Shown here one piece after another: positions 53,716 through 62,592 of a stretch of DNA of 64,000 bases (within the stretch, counting starts at the first letter, position 1; each line of letters starts with the position of its first letter). This DNA comes from Antarctobacter albus. GTDB taxonomy: Bacteria; Pseudomonadota; Alphaproteobacteria; Rhodobacterales; Rhodobacteraceae. The stretch spans positions 1-64,000 of the forward strand of contig NZ_FMZI01000010.1 of NCBI RefSeq assembly GCF_900101505.1. The letters are read 5' to 3'. The translations under genes and the position numbers were made by a program. The notes beneath the pieces were generated by a model, which ran no database searches, was not told the origin of the DNA, and was given only the letters and a program-made list of their open reading frames with translations.

Positions 53716-54694
53716 AGCGCACCCGCGGGTCGAGAAGGACAAGAAGGATGTCCGAGATCAGCATGCCGATCACGGTCAACGAAGACAGCAGCAGGACAAA
53801 GGCGCCGGCCAGGTACATGTCCTGCGACAGAAGCGCCTGCAGCATCAGCGGCCCCGCGGTGGGCAGCGACAGGACGATGGCCGTTACCACGGCGCCGGAC
53901 ACCAGGTTGGGCAGCACCCAGCCGATGGTCGAGATGAAGGGGTTCAGCGCCACGCGGACCGGGTATTTCATGATGAGGGCAAATTCCGACAGGCCCTTGG
54001 CGCGGGCGGTGTCGACATAGGGTTTGTTCAACTCGTCCAGCAGGTTGGCGCGCATGATGCGGATCAGGCTGGCGGTGGCCGAGGTGCCCAGAACGATGAC
54101 CGGCAGCCAGAGATGTTCGATCAGGTTCCAGACCTTGGCGGCCGACCACGGGGCATTCTGGTACTCGGGGCTGAACAGCCCGCCGACATCGGTGCCGAAG
54201 TGGACCACGCCGATATACATCAGGATCAGCGCCAGCAGGAAGTTGGGGGTTGCCAGGCCGATGAAGCCAATGGTCGTGGCGATGTAGTCACCGATGGAAT
54301 ACTTGTGGACGGCGGAATAGACGCCGATGGGAAAGGCCACGGCCCAGGTGAACAGCAGCGTCGCGAAGCTGAGGCAGAGCGTCAGGCCCATCCGCTCCCA
54401 CACCAGGTCGGACACCGGCTGGCGCCATTCGAAGGACATGCCGAAATCGCCCTGCAGCAGGTTCGCAACCCATTTGAAATACTGGACATAGAGCGGCTGA
54501 TCGAGCCCGAAGCGCGCGCGCAGGTTGTCGATGGAGGCCTGGTCCAGCAGTTCGTTCGATTCGCCCAGCTTGGCGATATAGGTGGTCAGGTAGTCGCCCG
54601 GTGGCGCCTGGATCAGCAGGAAGGCCACGACGGAGACAGCGAACATGAACGGGATCATCCAGATGATCCGTTTGAGGATATAGCGCCAGATCAT
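53708..54694 (-). CDS. Opp/Dpp-family ABC permease (DppB type)
   Basis: Inner-membrane permease of 328 residues with about six helices. The N-terminus MIWRYILKRIIWMIPFMFAV and the Pro-rich APPGDYLTTYIAK segment are typical of DppB. The ATPase contact loop is DTARAKGLSEFALIMKYPVR and GLATPNFLLALIL is a conserved helix. It follows the binding-protein gene after an 88-base gap that holds a strong hairpin, and it is coupled to the second permease. Confidence 0.85.
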   Translation of the reverse strand: MIWRYILKRIIWMIPFMFAVSVVAFLLIQAPPGDYLTTYIAKLGESNELLDQASIDNLRARFGLDQPLYVQYFKWVANLLQGDFGMSFEWRQPVSDLVWERMGLTLCLSFATLLFTWAVAFPIGVYSAVHKYSIGDYIATTIGFIGLATPNFLLALILMYIGVVHFGTDVGGLFSPEYQNAPWSAAKVWNLIEHLWLPVIVLGTSATASLIRIMRANLLDELNKPYVDTARAKGLSEFALIMKYPVRVALNPFISTIGWVLPNLVSGAVVTAIVLSLPTAGPLMLQALLSQDMYLAGAFVLLLSSLTVIGMLISDILLVLLDPRVRYE

Positions 54695-54748
54695 GGGGAA
54701 CCTCTTGCGTCAGGCCCGTGACGGTCGCGCGGCCTGCGTCGGGTGGGT

Positions 54749-54773
54749 GGGGTGCGCAGATGCTGCGCACCCC
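54749..54773 (-). other. Intercistronic stem-loop between binding-protein and permease genes
   Basis: Perfect 10-bp stem GGGGTGCGCA / TGCGCACCCC with a 5-base loop and no T run on the transcribed (minus) strand. Hairpins at this position commonly protect the upstream binding-protein mRNA from 3' decay or partly terminate transcription, raising binding-protein levels over the permeases. Confidence 0.6.
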
Positions 54774-54782
54774 GGCGGCGGA

Positions 54783-56705
54783 TCACTCCGCGTAAAAGTA
54801 CGTCTGCGGCAGGGTCGGACCCGGATCGGGGTACATCCACGACCCCGGCAGGGCCTCCGGCACGTTGCGCAGCTTGGCGTTCACGACGCCGTAGACGCTA
54901 GGCCGGGTGGTGATGCCGATGATCTCGAACTCTTCCGCCGCGATGCGGTGGATCTCGCGGAAGATGTCCAGCGCCTTGTCCTGGTCGGCCTCGGCCTTGA
55001 AGTCATCGTAAAGCTGGAAGCGCTTTTTCATGGACTCGCTGGGTTCCTGTCCGTCCGCGCCGACCGACAGGTGCCAGCGCGCCCAGGGGATGGCAAACCA
55101 AGAGGCCTGCGGGTGGATCGCCAGCACGTCGCGCGGGCTCAGCGTCGGGTCCAGGCCACCGGGCGCGCCCCAGACCATGAAGTCATGCTCGTTGGCCTCG
55201 CCCCGGTTGTAGTAGATCGACCGTTCCACGCTGCTGGAGTTCAGGCCGATGCCGATCTGCGACCACTGATCCTTGATGATCTCAAGGCTGTCGCCCCAAT
55301 GCGGCACCTCGACGCCCGGATAGTTGACGTTGAAGATGATCGGCTCTCCGGACGGGAACAGGCGGATGCCGTCGTCGTTGCGCTCGGTATAGCCTGCGGC
55401 GTCCAGCAGTTCGTTGGCCCGGTCCGGGTCAAAGTCGGTGTGCTGGCGGCCAAGTTGCTCGTTGTAGAGGATGTGCTGGGGCAGGGGGCCGATCTGCCAG
55501 GGTTCACCGACGCCCTGGTAGACGATGTCGATGATCTCTTCGCGGTCGATGCCCAGCGACAGCGCGATCCGCACGTCCTTGTTGGTCAGGAAGGCCCGCA
55601 TCTCGGGGTCCTTGTGCGTGTGGTTGAAATGGATCGCCATGTCGTTGGAATCCGCCGCGGTGCGCTGGTACAGCTTGTACCCGCCCTTGTCCTGGTTCTG
55701 GTACAGCACCGGCTGGTTCGCCAGCGTCGCGATCCGGCGGGCCTGCATGTCGACGTTGCCGGCAATCGCTTCCAGCAGGATCGCCTGCGCGTCCTGCGAC
55801 ACGCCCCATTGCAGCCGGTCGACGTAGGGCAGTTGGTTGCCCTCGGTATCGACCTGCCAGAAGTAGGGGTTGCGCTCCATGATGACCTGGGTGGACCCGG
55901 CGGTATAGCCGTCGCCGGTGACGATCCAGGGGTCCAGCGTCGGGCGTTCGGCATTGGCCCAGCGGTTCGGCGCCTCGACCTCGCCGCATTTCAGGCGGTA
56001 GAGGCTGGGCCAGTCCTCGACCGCCTCTGTCGCGTCGACCATCTGCTGGACGTCGGCGTTGTACTTCGGGTGGAACTGCTGGCAGTAATGCTTGGCCCAG
56101 AGCACCGGTTCCTGCGCCAGAGGCGTGGCAAGCTCGGTCAGGAAGGTGCCGTAGGGGGCGGCGAATTTCAGGGTGACGGTGTAGTCGTCGATCTTTTCCG
56201 CCGTCATCACCTCGCCGCCGACGACGAACCGGGCCGGGGCGTTGGGATAGAACTCCTTGTTCTGCAGCAGATCCTCGACGAAGAACATGATGTCATCGGC
56301 GGTAAAGGGTTCGCCGTCCGACCATTTCAGGCCCTCGCGGAGGTGAAAGGTGAATTCGGAACTGTCCTCGTTGACCTCCCAGCTTTCGGCGATGTTGGGC
56401 ACCACGCCCGAAAAGTCCGGCTTCCACCGGGTCAGGCCCTGGGGCATGACGAACCGCAGGATCGAGTTGTGGTCGTTCGAGCCGGACAGGAAACGGCGGA
56501 TGGTGCCGCCATATGTGCCGATCTCGTTCAGTGGCTCGATCACCTCGGGCTGGTCGGGCAGGCGGGCGTCCACCTCGGGCAGGTCGCCGGCGGCGACCTT
56601 GTCGGCCAGCATCGGCGCATCGGTATATGCGGCGGCGGCCAGTGGCATCAGCAAGGCGCCGATAGCCGCAGAGGCCAGCGATGCAATTCGCCAGTGTTGG
56701 GTCAT
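54783..56705 (-). CDS. ABC transporter solute-binding protein, family 5 (Opp/Dpp type)
   Basis: Periplasmic binding protein of 640 residues, at the long end for family 5. Signal peptide at residues 1-26 (SLASAAIGALLMPLAAAA). Family 5 signatures include VPNIAESWEVNEDSSEFTFH, LREGLKWSDGEPFTADDIM and the IALSLGIDREEIIDIVY segment. Start 56705 follows GGGAGGAG. First gene of the leftward operon, reading from the GntR-controlled divergent promoter. Although the family is named for peptides, members also bind sugar oligomers and acids; the operon context favours an oligouronide or aldarate-type ligand. Confidence 0.85.
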   Translation of the reverse strand: MTQHWRIASLASAAIGALLMPLAAAAYTDAPMLADKVAAGDLPEVDARLPDQPEVIEPLNEIGTYGGTIRRFLSGSNDHNSILRFVMPQGLTRWKPDFSGVVPNIAESWEVNEDSSEFTFHLREGLKWSDGEPFTADDIMFFVEDLLQNKEFYPNAPARFVVGGEVMTAEKIDDYTVTLKFAAPYGTFLTELATPLAQEPVLWAKHYCQQFHPKYNADVQQMVDATEAVEDWPSLYRLKCGEVEAPNRWANAERPTLDPWIVTGDGYTAGSTQVIMERNPYFWQVDTEGNQLPYVDRLQWGVSQDAQAILLEAIAGNVDMQARRIATLANQPVLYQNQDKGGYKLYQRTAADSNDMAIHFNHTHKDPEMRAFLTNKDVRIALSLGIDREEIIDIVYQGVGEPWQIGPLPQHILYNEQLGRQHTDFDPDRANELLDAAGYTERNDDGIRLFPSGEPIIFNVNYPGVEVPHWGDSLEIIKDQWSQIGIGLNSSSVERSIYYNRGEANEHDFMVWGAPGGLDPTLSPRDVLAIHPQASWFAIPWARWHLSVGADGQEPSESMKKRFQLYDDFKAEADQDKALDIFREIHRIAAEEFEIIGITTRPSVYGVVNAKLRNVPEALPGSWMYPDPGPTLPQTYFYAE

Positions 56706-56763
56706 GTCTCTCCTCCCTGAACGCGTGAATCGCGCTTTTTCAGTGGCCCGACTCTGCATCACG

Positions 56764-56778
56764 TTGACAACTTGTCAA
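56764..56778. promoter_or_regulatory. GntR-type operator in the uronate divergon
   Basis: Perfect palindrome TTGACAA-C-TTGTCAA in the 126-base gap between the leftward transporter operon and the rightward gntR operon. Its left arm contains TTGACA, and TTAAAT follows after 17 bases on the + strand, so the operator coincides with the gntR promoter. Position and symmetry fit a binding site of the adjacent FCD-type GntR regulator. Confidence 0.65.
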
Positions 56779-56831
56779 ACTAATTTTTAAATGTTGTAAG
56801 GTGCCGAGGGGCGCTGCTGCTGGAGAAGAAG

Positions 56832-57545
56832 ATGGCTGAGGCACAGGGGGCAAGACCGACACGCGGCGGGACGCGGCTTGAGGAAAGCGTTTATTCCGAA
56901 TTGCTTGACGCGATCCGGAACGGGACCTTTTCGCTGGGGCAGCGTCTGCCCAGCGAAAACGAGCTGGCGAGTGACTATGGCGTATCGCGCCCGGTGGTGC
57001 GCACAGCCCTTGCCCGCTTGCGCGAAGATGGGTTGATCGTGTCGAAGCAGGGGGCCGGATCTTTCGTCAGTGTCGGCCCGCCCAAGGAGGGCGCGGGGTA
57101 TGAGCCGCTTGGCAGTATCGACGACATTGCCGCCTATTTCCGGTTTCGGCGCTTTGTCGAGACCGAGACGGCGGCGCTGGCGGCGGCGCGGGCCACGGCG
57201 GCGGATATCGCCGAGTTGCGTGGTTATATCGCCGATATGCAGGACTTGGCCGAGGCGGGCACGGCAACGGTCGAGCCCGACCTTGCGTTTCACTTCAGGA
57301 TTGCCAAGTTGTCTGACAACCGATTCCTGCTTGAAACCATGAAGATGCTACGCCCGCACATGCTGTTCATCGGCAAGTTCGTCCGCTCGCTGGGGCGGAC
57401 AGGCTATGCAAAGGGCAAGCGCGACATGAGCAGCGAACATCAGGCCATCGTGGATGCGCTGGAGGCTGGTGACGCGGCGGCCGCCCGCGCCGCCATGAGC
57501 GCGCATATCGACGGCTCGGAAAACCGGGTCTTCAAGGGGGAGTAG
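56832..57545 (+). CDS. GntR-family regulator, FadR/FCD subfamily
   Basis: A 237-residue repressor-type regulator. The N-terminal winged helix spans about residues 15-80 (YSELLDAIRNGTFSLGQRLPSE, NELASDYGVSRPVVRTAL, LREDGLIVSKQGAGSFV). The FCD effector domain follows (FRRFVETETAALAA, DLAFHFRIAKLSDN with its Asp-His metal ligands, SSEHQAIVDALEAGD). First gene of the rightward operon; the stop is immediately followed by the next ATG. It likely senses a uronate or aldarate and controls both arms of the divergon through 56764-56778. Confidence 0.9.
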   Translation: MAEAQGARPTRGGTRLEESVYSELLDAIRNGTFSLGQRLPSENELASDYGVSRPVVRTALARLREDGLIVSKQGAGSFVSVGPPKEGAGYEPLGSIDDIAAYFRFRRFVETETAALAAARATAADIAELRGYIADMQDLAEAGTATVEPDLAFHFRIAKLSDNRFLLETMKMLRPHMLFIGKFVRSLGRTGYAKGKRDMSSEHQAIVDALEAGDAAAARAAMSAHIDGSENRVFKGE

Positions 57546-58427
57546 ATGGGGATCGAGATCACATGCGTTGCGCCGGTGGGCGCCGGGGTTGGCGAGGGCG
57601 CGGTCTGGGACGACCGGGCGCAATGTCTCTGGTGGGTCGATATCCCGGCGGGCGTCATCTATCGCTATGACCCGGTCACGGGCGAGAACCGAACCATCGA
57701 ATACGGCGAACCTGTCGGGTGCCTTGCGGTGCGGGAGCAGGGCGGGCTGGTGCTGGCGACGAAATCCGGCTTCTGGCTCTTCGATCCGGAGACGGGGGCA
57801 CGCGAGGCGATCCACGACCCGGAAGCACATCTGCCGGACAACCGTTTCAACGACGGTGCGACCGATGCGCAGGGCCGGTTCTGGGCAGGAACCATGAAGG
57901 ACGGCGGAGAGCCCGAGGCGCTTGGCGCCTTCTATCGGCTGGACCCGGACGGGGCGGTGACGGCCTGGCGCGATGGGATCTTTACGACCAACGGGCTGGC
58001 CTTTTCGCCCGATGGGCGCCGGATGTATTTCTCTGACAGCAATCCGGGCGTGCGCACCATCTGGGCCTGCGATTATGACACGACGACCGGAACACCGGGT
58101 GAACCAGAGGTATTTTTCGATACGCGTTCGGTGCCGGGGCGCCCCGACGGCGGCACCGTGGACGCCGAGGGGTGTTACTGGCAGGCGGGCGTTTCCGGCT
58201 GGCAGCTCTATCGCCTTTCCCCGGAGGGCGAGGTGCTGATGACCATCGACATGCCGGTGGAAAAGCCCACCAAGCCGATGTTTGGCGGCCCGGATCTGGC
58301 CACGCTTTACGTCACCTCCATCGGTGCCGGGCTGTCGGACGATCCCGCCCAGCCAGACGCCGGTGGCCTTTTCGCGATCACCGGCCTTGGCGTCACCGGC
58401 CTGCCGCAACCTCGTTTCCAGGGATGA
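57546..58427 (+). CDS. SMP-30/gluconolactonase-family lactonase
   Basis: Six-bladed beta-propeller lactonase of 293 residues. Metal ligands are expected at the Glu in VGEGAVWD (about residue 17), Asn in TNGLAFSPDGRRMYFSDS and Asp in RPDGGTVDAEG. ATDAQGRFWAGTM is a family hallmark. It would hydrolyse the aldarolactone made by the uronate dehydrogenase encoded in the same operon. Begins directly after the gntR stop (TAGATG). Confidence 0.85.
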   Translation: MGIEITCVAPVGAGVGEGAVWDDRAQCLWWVDIPAGVIYRYDPVTGENRTIEYGEPVGCLAVREQGGLVLATKSGFWLFDPETGAREAIHDPEAHLPDNRFNDGATDAQGRFWAGTMKDGGEPEALGAFYRLDPDGAVTAWRDGIFTTNGLAFSPDGRRMYFSDSNPGVRTIWACDYDTTTGTPGEPEVFFDTRSVPGRPDGGTVDAEGCYWQAGVSGWQLYRLSPEGEVLMTIDMPVEKPTKPMFGGPDLATLYVTSIGAGLSDDPAQPDAGGLFAITGLGVTGLPQPRFQG

Positions 58428-58431
58428 CCCG

Positions 58432-59610
58432 ATGAAGATCACCGGCCTGCGCAGTTTCATGTCCCGCGACGGCAACCGTCCGCGCGTCATCGTGGCCATC
58501 GACACGGACGAGGGGATCACCGGCTGGGGGGAGTGCTATAACCACGGCCCCGACCGGGCCCTGCCGCCGCTGCTGGACTATCTCTATACCCAGATCGAGG
58601 GCGAGGACCCGCGCCGGATCGAACGTCTGATCCTCAAGCTCTATCAGCACAGCCGGTTTCCCCCGGGCGCACTGGGCCTGGCGGCGATCTCGGCCATCGA
58701 CCACGCGCTCTGGGACATCTCGGCCAAGGCCGTGGGCCTGCCGGTCTACATGATGCTGGGCGGGCATGTGCGTGATCGGGTGCGCGTCTACCTCGGTGTC
58801 TACTCCGCGCCGGACGCGGGTGAGATCCACGACCATTGCGCCGCCATGCAAGAGGCGCACGGCTTCACCGCCTTCAAGCTGTCACCCTATCGCAACGACA
58901 TCCATGCCGAGCCCTGGGGCAAGGTGATCCGGGCGACCACGGACTGGGTGGCAGAGCTGACCGCGCTTTGCCCCGATTACGAGTTCGCCTTTGACGCCCA
59001 TGCGCGCATTTTCGAGCCTTGGCAGGCGGCGGAACTGGGCAACGCGCTGGCGCCCTTCCATCCGCTGTTCTTCGAGGAACCTATGCGGCCTGAGAATATC
59101 GAGGCCTGGGGCGCATTGAAATCGCAGCTGCGGGTGCCGCTGGCCACGGGCGAAAGCCTTTATTCCCGGTTCGAGTTCCTGCGCCTGTTGCAGGCGGGCG
59201 GGGCAGACATCATCCAGCCAGACATCTGCGCAGTCGGTGGCCTTTTGGAGATGCGCAAGATCGCCGCCATCGCCGAGGCCTTTTACGTCCCTGTCGCGCC
59301 GCACAACCCGATGGGGCCGCTTGCGACGGCGGTGAACCTGCATTTCGCCGCCGCCTGTCCGAACTTCAAGATCCTCGAATACCGGCTGCCCGGCACTTCG
59401 GCCTTCCTCGGCCGCGACCTTGCTCCGGTCGATGAGGCGGCAGGCTATGTCCGGGATCCCTACATGCCGGTGGACGGCTACCTGGAATTGCGCCCGGACC
59501 GACCCGGCTGGGGTGTCGAGATTGACGAGGATTTCCTGAAGACGGATCGCTACATTCATTGGGAGCGCAAGCTGCCCATCCGCCCGGACGGATCGACGGC
59601 CTATACCTAG
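58432..59610 (+). CDS. Enolase-superfamily enzyme, galactonate/mannonate dehydratase-like
   Basis: A 392-residue enolase-superfamily protein. Metal-ligand segments are FDAHARIFEP, FEEPMRPEN and TGESLYSRFEF; the late catalytic region is APHNPMGPLATAV, and QPDICAVGGLLE precedes it. These motifs resemble the DgoD (D-galactonate dehydratase) group. The KxK position reads FKLSPY, so the usual second Lys is absent. Start at ATG 58432, four bases after the lactonase stop. In uronate operons enolase-superfamily enzymes can also act as aldarolactone cycloisomerases, so dehydratase versus cycloisomerase is undecided. Confidence 0.75.
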   Translation: MKITGLRSFMSRDGNRPRVIVAIDTDEGITGWGECYNHGPDRALPPLLDYLYTQIEGEDPRRIERLILKLYQHSRFPPGALGLAAISAIDHALWDISAKAVGLPVYMMLGGHVRDRVRVYLGVYSAPDAGEIHDHCAAMQEAHGFTAFKLSPYRNDIHAEPWGKVIRATTDWVAELTALCPDYEFAFDAHARIFEPWQAAELGNALAPFHPLFFEEPMRPENIEAWGALKSQLRVPLATGESLYSRFEFLRLLQAGGADIIQPDICAVGGLLEMRKIAAIAEAFYVPVAPHNPMGPLATAVNLHFAAACPNFKILEYRLPGTSAFLGRDLAPVDEAAGYVRDPYMPVDGYLELRPDRPGWGVEIDEDFLKTDRYIHWERKLPIRPDGSTAYT

Positions 59611-59611
59611 G

Positions 59612-60523
59612 ATGAGCGGCGACCCCGAAACCCTGCGCGCCACGCTGCGCGACTTGCTGGCGCTGCCCGAGGTTCGGCCCGAACCCGTGGCCCAGGTACA
59701 AGGGGCCGAGGTGGCCGATACCGGGTCGCGGATCGAGCTGCGGCTGGACGGAAAGCCCGCGACGCTCTGGCTGCCGGAGGGAGAGGGGCCCTTTCCCGCC
59801 GTTCTTTATTGCCACGCCCACGGCGGGCAATTCGATCTGGGGCGTCGTGAAGTGGCAGAGGGCGCACGTTGGTTGGCGTCCCCTTATGGTCCCGACCTTC
59901 TGGCCGCCGGTCATGCCGTGCTGGCGATGGACATGCCCGGCTTTGGCGACCGCCGGTCCGAAGGCAGCGAAAGCGCCCTGGCCAAGGCCGGGTTCTGGCG
60001 GGGGCAGCCCCTGTTCGGCCAGATGGTCGGGGATCAACTGGCGGCCTTCGACTGGCTGGCCGGTCATGACCGGATCGATAGGACCCGCATCGCCGTGCTG
60101 GGCATGTCGATGGGGGCCGCGCTGGCCATGTGGGTGGGGGCGCTGGAGTCCCGGGTGGCGGCGGTGGCGCAATTGTGCATGCTGGCCAGCATCGAGGGGT
60201 TGATCGAAACCGGCGTCCACGACCGTCACGGCCTGTACCTGATCGTGCCGGGGGTGCTGCGCCACACGGACATGGGACAGGTCGCCGGCCTGATTGCGCC
60301 GCGCCCGCAATTCGTGGCTCATGGCCGCGAGGATCCCTTTACCGCCATCCCCGCCGGGGCGCAGGCGACACTGGACCTGCGCCTTGCCTATGACGCCACC
60401 GGGCAGACCGACCAGCTGGTGACCTGGATCGACCAGGAGACCGGCCACAAGGAAACCCCGGCCATTCACCATGCGGTCCTGCAGTTCCTGGACCGCGCAC
60501 TGACCAAGAGGACACCATGCTGA
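59612..60523 (+). CDS. Alpha/beta hydrolase (dienelactone hydrolase/acetylxylan-esterase-like)
   Basis: A 303-residue hydrolase. The nucleophile elbow is LGMSMGAALA (Ser about residue 170). HAHGGQFDLG forms the oxyanion side, the acid is probably Asp in HGREDPFTAI, and the catalytic His is in TGHKETPAIHH. The family cleaves short acyl esters or lactones. Starts 1 base after the previous stop and overlaps the uronate dehydrogenase start by 7 bases. Likely removes acetyl or methyl groups from uronate substrates, by context only. Confidence 0.75.
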   Translation: MSGDPETLRATLRDLLALPEVRPEPVAQVQGAEVADTGSRIELRLDGKPATLWLPEGEGPFPAVLYCHAHGGQFDLGRREVAEGARWLASPYGPDLLAAGHAVLAMDMPGFGDRRSEGSESALAKAGFWRGQPLFGQMVGDQLAAFDWLAGHDRIDRTRIAVLGMSMGAALAMWVGALESRVAAVAQLCMLASIEGLIETGVHDRHGLYLIVPGVLRHTDMGQVAGLIAPRPQFVAHGREDPFTAIPAGAQATLDLRLAYDATGQTDQLVTWIDQETGHKETPAIHHAVLQFLDRALTKRTPC

Positions 60524-61323
60524 AGAAACTGCTGATCACCGGCGCTACGGGCAACCTCGGCGCCGTCTGCCGCGAGCGGCTGAAGCCCATCGCAGAAACC
60601 ATCCGCCTGTCCGACCGCCCCGGCGCCGACTTGGGGCAGGCCGCCCCGCACGAGGAACTGGTGCCCTGTGACCTGGGCGACAAGGCAGCGGTCGAGGCGC
60701 TGGTCGAGGGCTGCGACGGCATCGTCCACATGGGCGGCCAGTCCGTCGAGGCCAACTGGGACACCGTGCGCAACGCCAATATCGACGGGGTCTTTCACCT
60801 GTACGAAGGCGCGCGCAAATCCTCGGTCAAGCCGCGCATCATCTTTGCCAGTTCGAACCATGCCATCGGTTACTACAAGCAGACCCAGCGGCTGGACGCC
60901 AACAGCACGCCCCGGCCCGACGGCCTTTACGGCGTGTCCAAGGTGTTTGGCGAGGCGATGGCCAGCATGTACCACGACAAATACGGCATCGAGACCGCAA
61001 GCGTGCGCATCGGGTCCTGCTTTCCGGAGCCCAAGAACCACCGGATGTTGTCTACCTGGATGAGCTTTGACGATTTCATGCAGTTGATCGAACGCGTCTT
61101 CATGGTGCCGCGGCTGGGCTGTCCCATCGTCTATGGCGCCTCGGCCAACGGGGCCTCCTGGTGGGACAACCGCGAAGTGGCCTACCTGGGCTGGCAGCCG
61201 AAAGACAATGCCGAGCAGTTCCGCGCCAAGATCGACGCCGAAATGGACCCGCCGCCCGCCGACGATGTCAACGCGCTCTACCAAGGCGGCGCCTTTTGCG
61301 GCGATGGCATCCACGAAGACTGA
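60517..61323 (+). CDS. udh: Uronate dehydrogenase (NAD-dependent, extended SDR/epimerase fold)
   Basis: A 268-residue NAD-dependent dehydrogenase oxidising D-galacturonate or D-glucuronate at C1 to the aldarolactone. Rossmann motif LLITGATGNLGAVC at the N-terminus, HMGGQSVEANWD, FASSNHAIGYY, catalytic YGVSK, then RIGSCFPEPKNHRMLSTWMSFDDF. The last two stretches closely match known bacterial uronate dehydrogenases. Operon partners (lactonase, aldarate dehydratases, KdgD) complete the oxidative uronate pathway. Confidence 0.88.
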   Translation: MLKKLLITGATGNLGAVCRERLKPIAETIRLSDRPGADLGQAAPHEELVPCDLGDKAAVEALVEGCDGIVHMGGQSVEANWDTVRNANIDGVFHLYEGARKSSVKPRIIFASSNHAIGYYKQTQRLDANSTPRPDGLYGVSKVFGEAMASMYHDKYGIETASVRIGSCFPEPKNHRMLSTWMSFDDFMQLIERVFMVPRLGCPIVYGASANGASWWDNREVAYLGWQPKDNAEQFRAKIDAEMDPPPADDVNALYQGGAFCGDGIHED

Positions 61324-61343
61324 ATGCACGAGGATTCAAAGAC

Positions 61344-62249
61344 ATGATCGACCCTATCGCCCTGCGCGACATCATCCGTTCCGGCCTGCTGTCCTTTCCG
61401 GTGACGCCCTTCGATGCCGATGACAGGTTCAACCCCACGGCCTTTTCCGCCCATCTCGAATGGCTCAGCCCGCACAAGATCGCCGGGCTGATCGTCGCCG
61501 GCGGCACGGGTGAACTGTTCTCGCTGACCCCTGCCGAGGTGGTCGAGGTGGTCAAGACCGCCCGCGCCGCACAGCCCGGCCAGCCGGTGATCGCTGGCTG
61601 CGGCTATGGCACCCGCATGGCCTGCGACATGGCGCAGGGCATCGAGGCGGCGGGTGGTGACGGCATCCTGCTTTTGCCGCATTATCTGATCGGCGCGCCG
61701 CAGGACGGGATCGAGGCGCATATCCGCACCGTCTGCAACGCCACCAACATGGGCGTGATCGTCTACAATCGGGGCCAGTCGGTTGTCTCTGCCGATACGC
61801 TTGCACGCCTGGCCGAGGAGTGCCCCAACCTGATCGGTTTCAAGGATGGCACCGGCGACATCGACACGGTCCGCCGGATCACAATCGGGCTGGGCGACAG
61901 GCTGGCCTATGTCGGCGGGATGCCCACGCATGAACTGTTCGCGCAGGCGTTCCGGGGGGCGGGCGTGGATACCTATTCCTCTGCCGTCTTCAACTTTGTC
62001 CCCGAAACCGCGCTGGAGTTCCACGCGGCCTTCCAGGCGGGCGACGATGCCAAGTGCGAACGGATGCTGACCGACTTCTACTATCCCTTCGCCAGGGTCC
62101 GCGACCGCAAGACCGGCTACGCGGTGTCCGCCATCAAGGCGGGTGTGGCCCTGCGCGGGTTCGACACCGGCCCGGTGAGATCGCCGCTGACCGACCTGAC
62201 CGGTGAAGAGCGCGAGATGCTGAAGGCCGTGATTGGCGAAAGACGGTAA
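61344..62249 (+). CDS. kdgD: 5-dehydro-4-deoxyglucarate dehydratase (DapA superfamily)
   Basis: A 301-residue TIM-barrel class I aldolase-type enzyme. GGTGELFSLT, the Tyr in GVIVYNRGQS and the Schiff-base Lys in IGFKDGTGDID are visible, with LSFPVTPFDAD at the N-terminus; this pattern is characteristic of KdgD rather than DapA. It converts 5-keto-4-deoxy-D-glucarate to alpha-ketoglutarate semialdehyde, CO2 and water. Start ATG 61344, 20 bases after the udh stop. Last gene of the operon, followed by a terminator at 62279. A semialdehyde dehydrogenase for the final step is not in the window. Confidence 0.88.
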   Translation: MIDPIALRDIIRSGLLSFPVTPFDADDRFNPTAFSAHLEWLSPHKIAGLIVAGGTGELFSLTPAEVVEVVKTARAAQPGQPVIAGCGYGTRMACDMAQGIEAAGGDGILLLPHYLIGAPQDGIEAHIRTVCNATNMGVIVYNRGQSVVSADTLARLAEECPNLIGFKDGTGDIDTVRRITIGLGDRLAYVGGMPTHELFAQAFRGAGVDTYSSAVFNFVPETALEFHAAFQAGDDAKCERMLTDFYYPFARVRDRKTGYAVSAIKAGVALRGFDTGPVRSPLTDLTGEEREMLKAVIGERR

Positions 62250-62278
62250 TTCTGCGGGGTTCAGGCGCGAATTATTTG

Positions 62279-62310
62279 AACGGCGGCAAGGGAATCTGTC
62301 GCCGTTTTCT
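62279..62310 (+). terminator. Terminator of the uronate operon
   Basis: Stem AACGGCG / CGCCGTT with a 14-base loop and a T-rich tail (TTCT), 30 bases after the kdgD stop codon. The rest of the gap up to the tRNA genes shows nothing I can identify. Confidence 0.65.
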
Positions 62311-62512
62311 ATTCCAGAGTTTTCCGAGTTATTTTCCCGGATTTCAGGGTTTCGAAACGTGTTGTTTCAACACCTGGATCAGGGATTCGGAAAGGTTCAA
62401 TGGTCAACTCGCCCGACGCAGAGCCCGAACCTGATTCTCCCACTCATCGCTGCGGGCCGGACCGTGAAGCTGTCATGTGGTTGTTAAGCTCATGTTTTGT
62501 TGGGGTGATGTT

Positions 62513-62589
62513 TGGAGATGCAGACGGGACTCGAACCCGCATGCTCCGGATTTGCAATCCGGCGCCATAACCAATTCAGCCACTGCATC
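62513..62589 (-). tRNA. tRNA-Cys (anticodon GCA)
   Basis: On the minus strand the acceptor stem is GATGCAG / CTGCATC (7 perfect pairs), with discriminator T and CCA encoded. The anticodon arm is CCGGA-TTGCAAA-TCCGG with GCA, and the T arm is GCGGG-TTCGAGT-CCCGT. All canonical elements are present. It is encoded 3 bases after the end of a second tRNA-like gene and is probably processed from the same transcript. Confidence 0.92.
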
Positions 62590-62592
62590 CAA

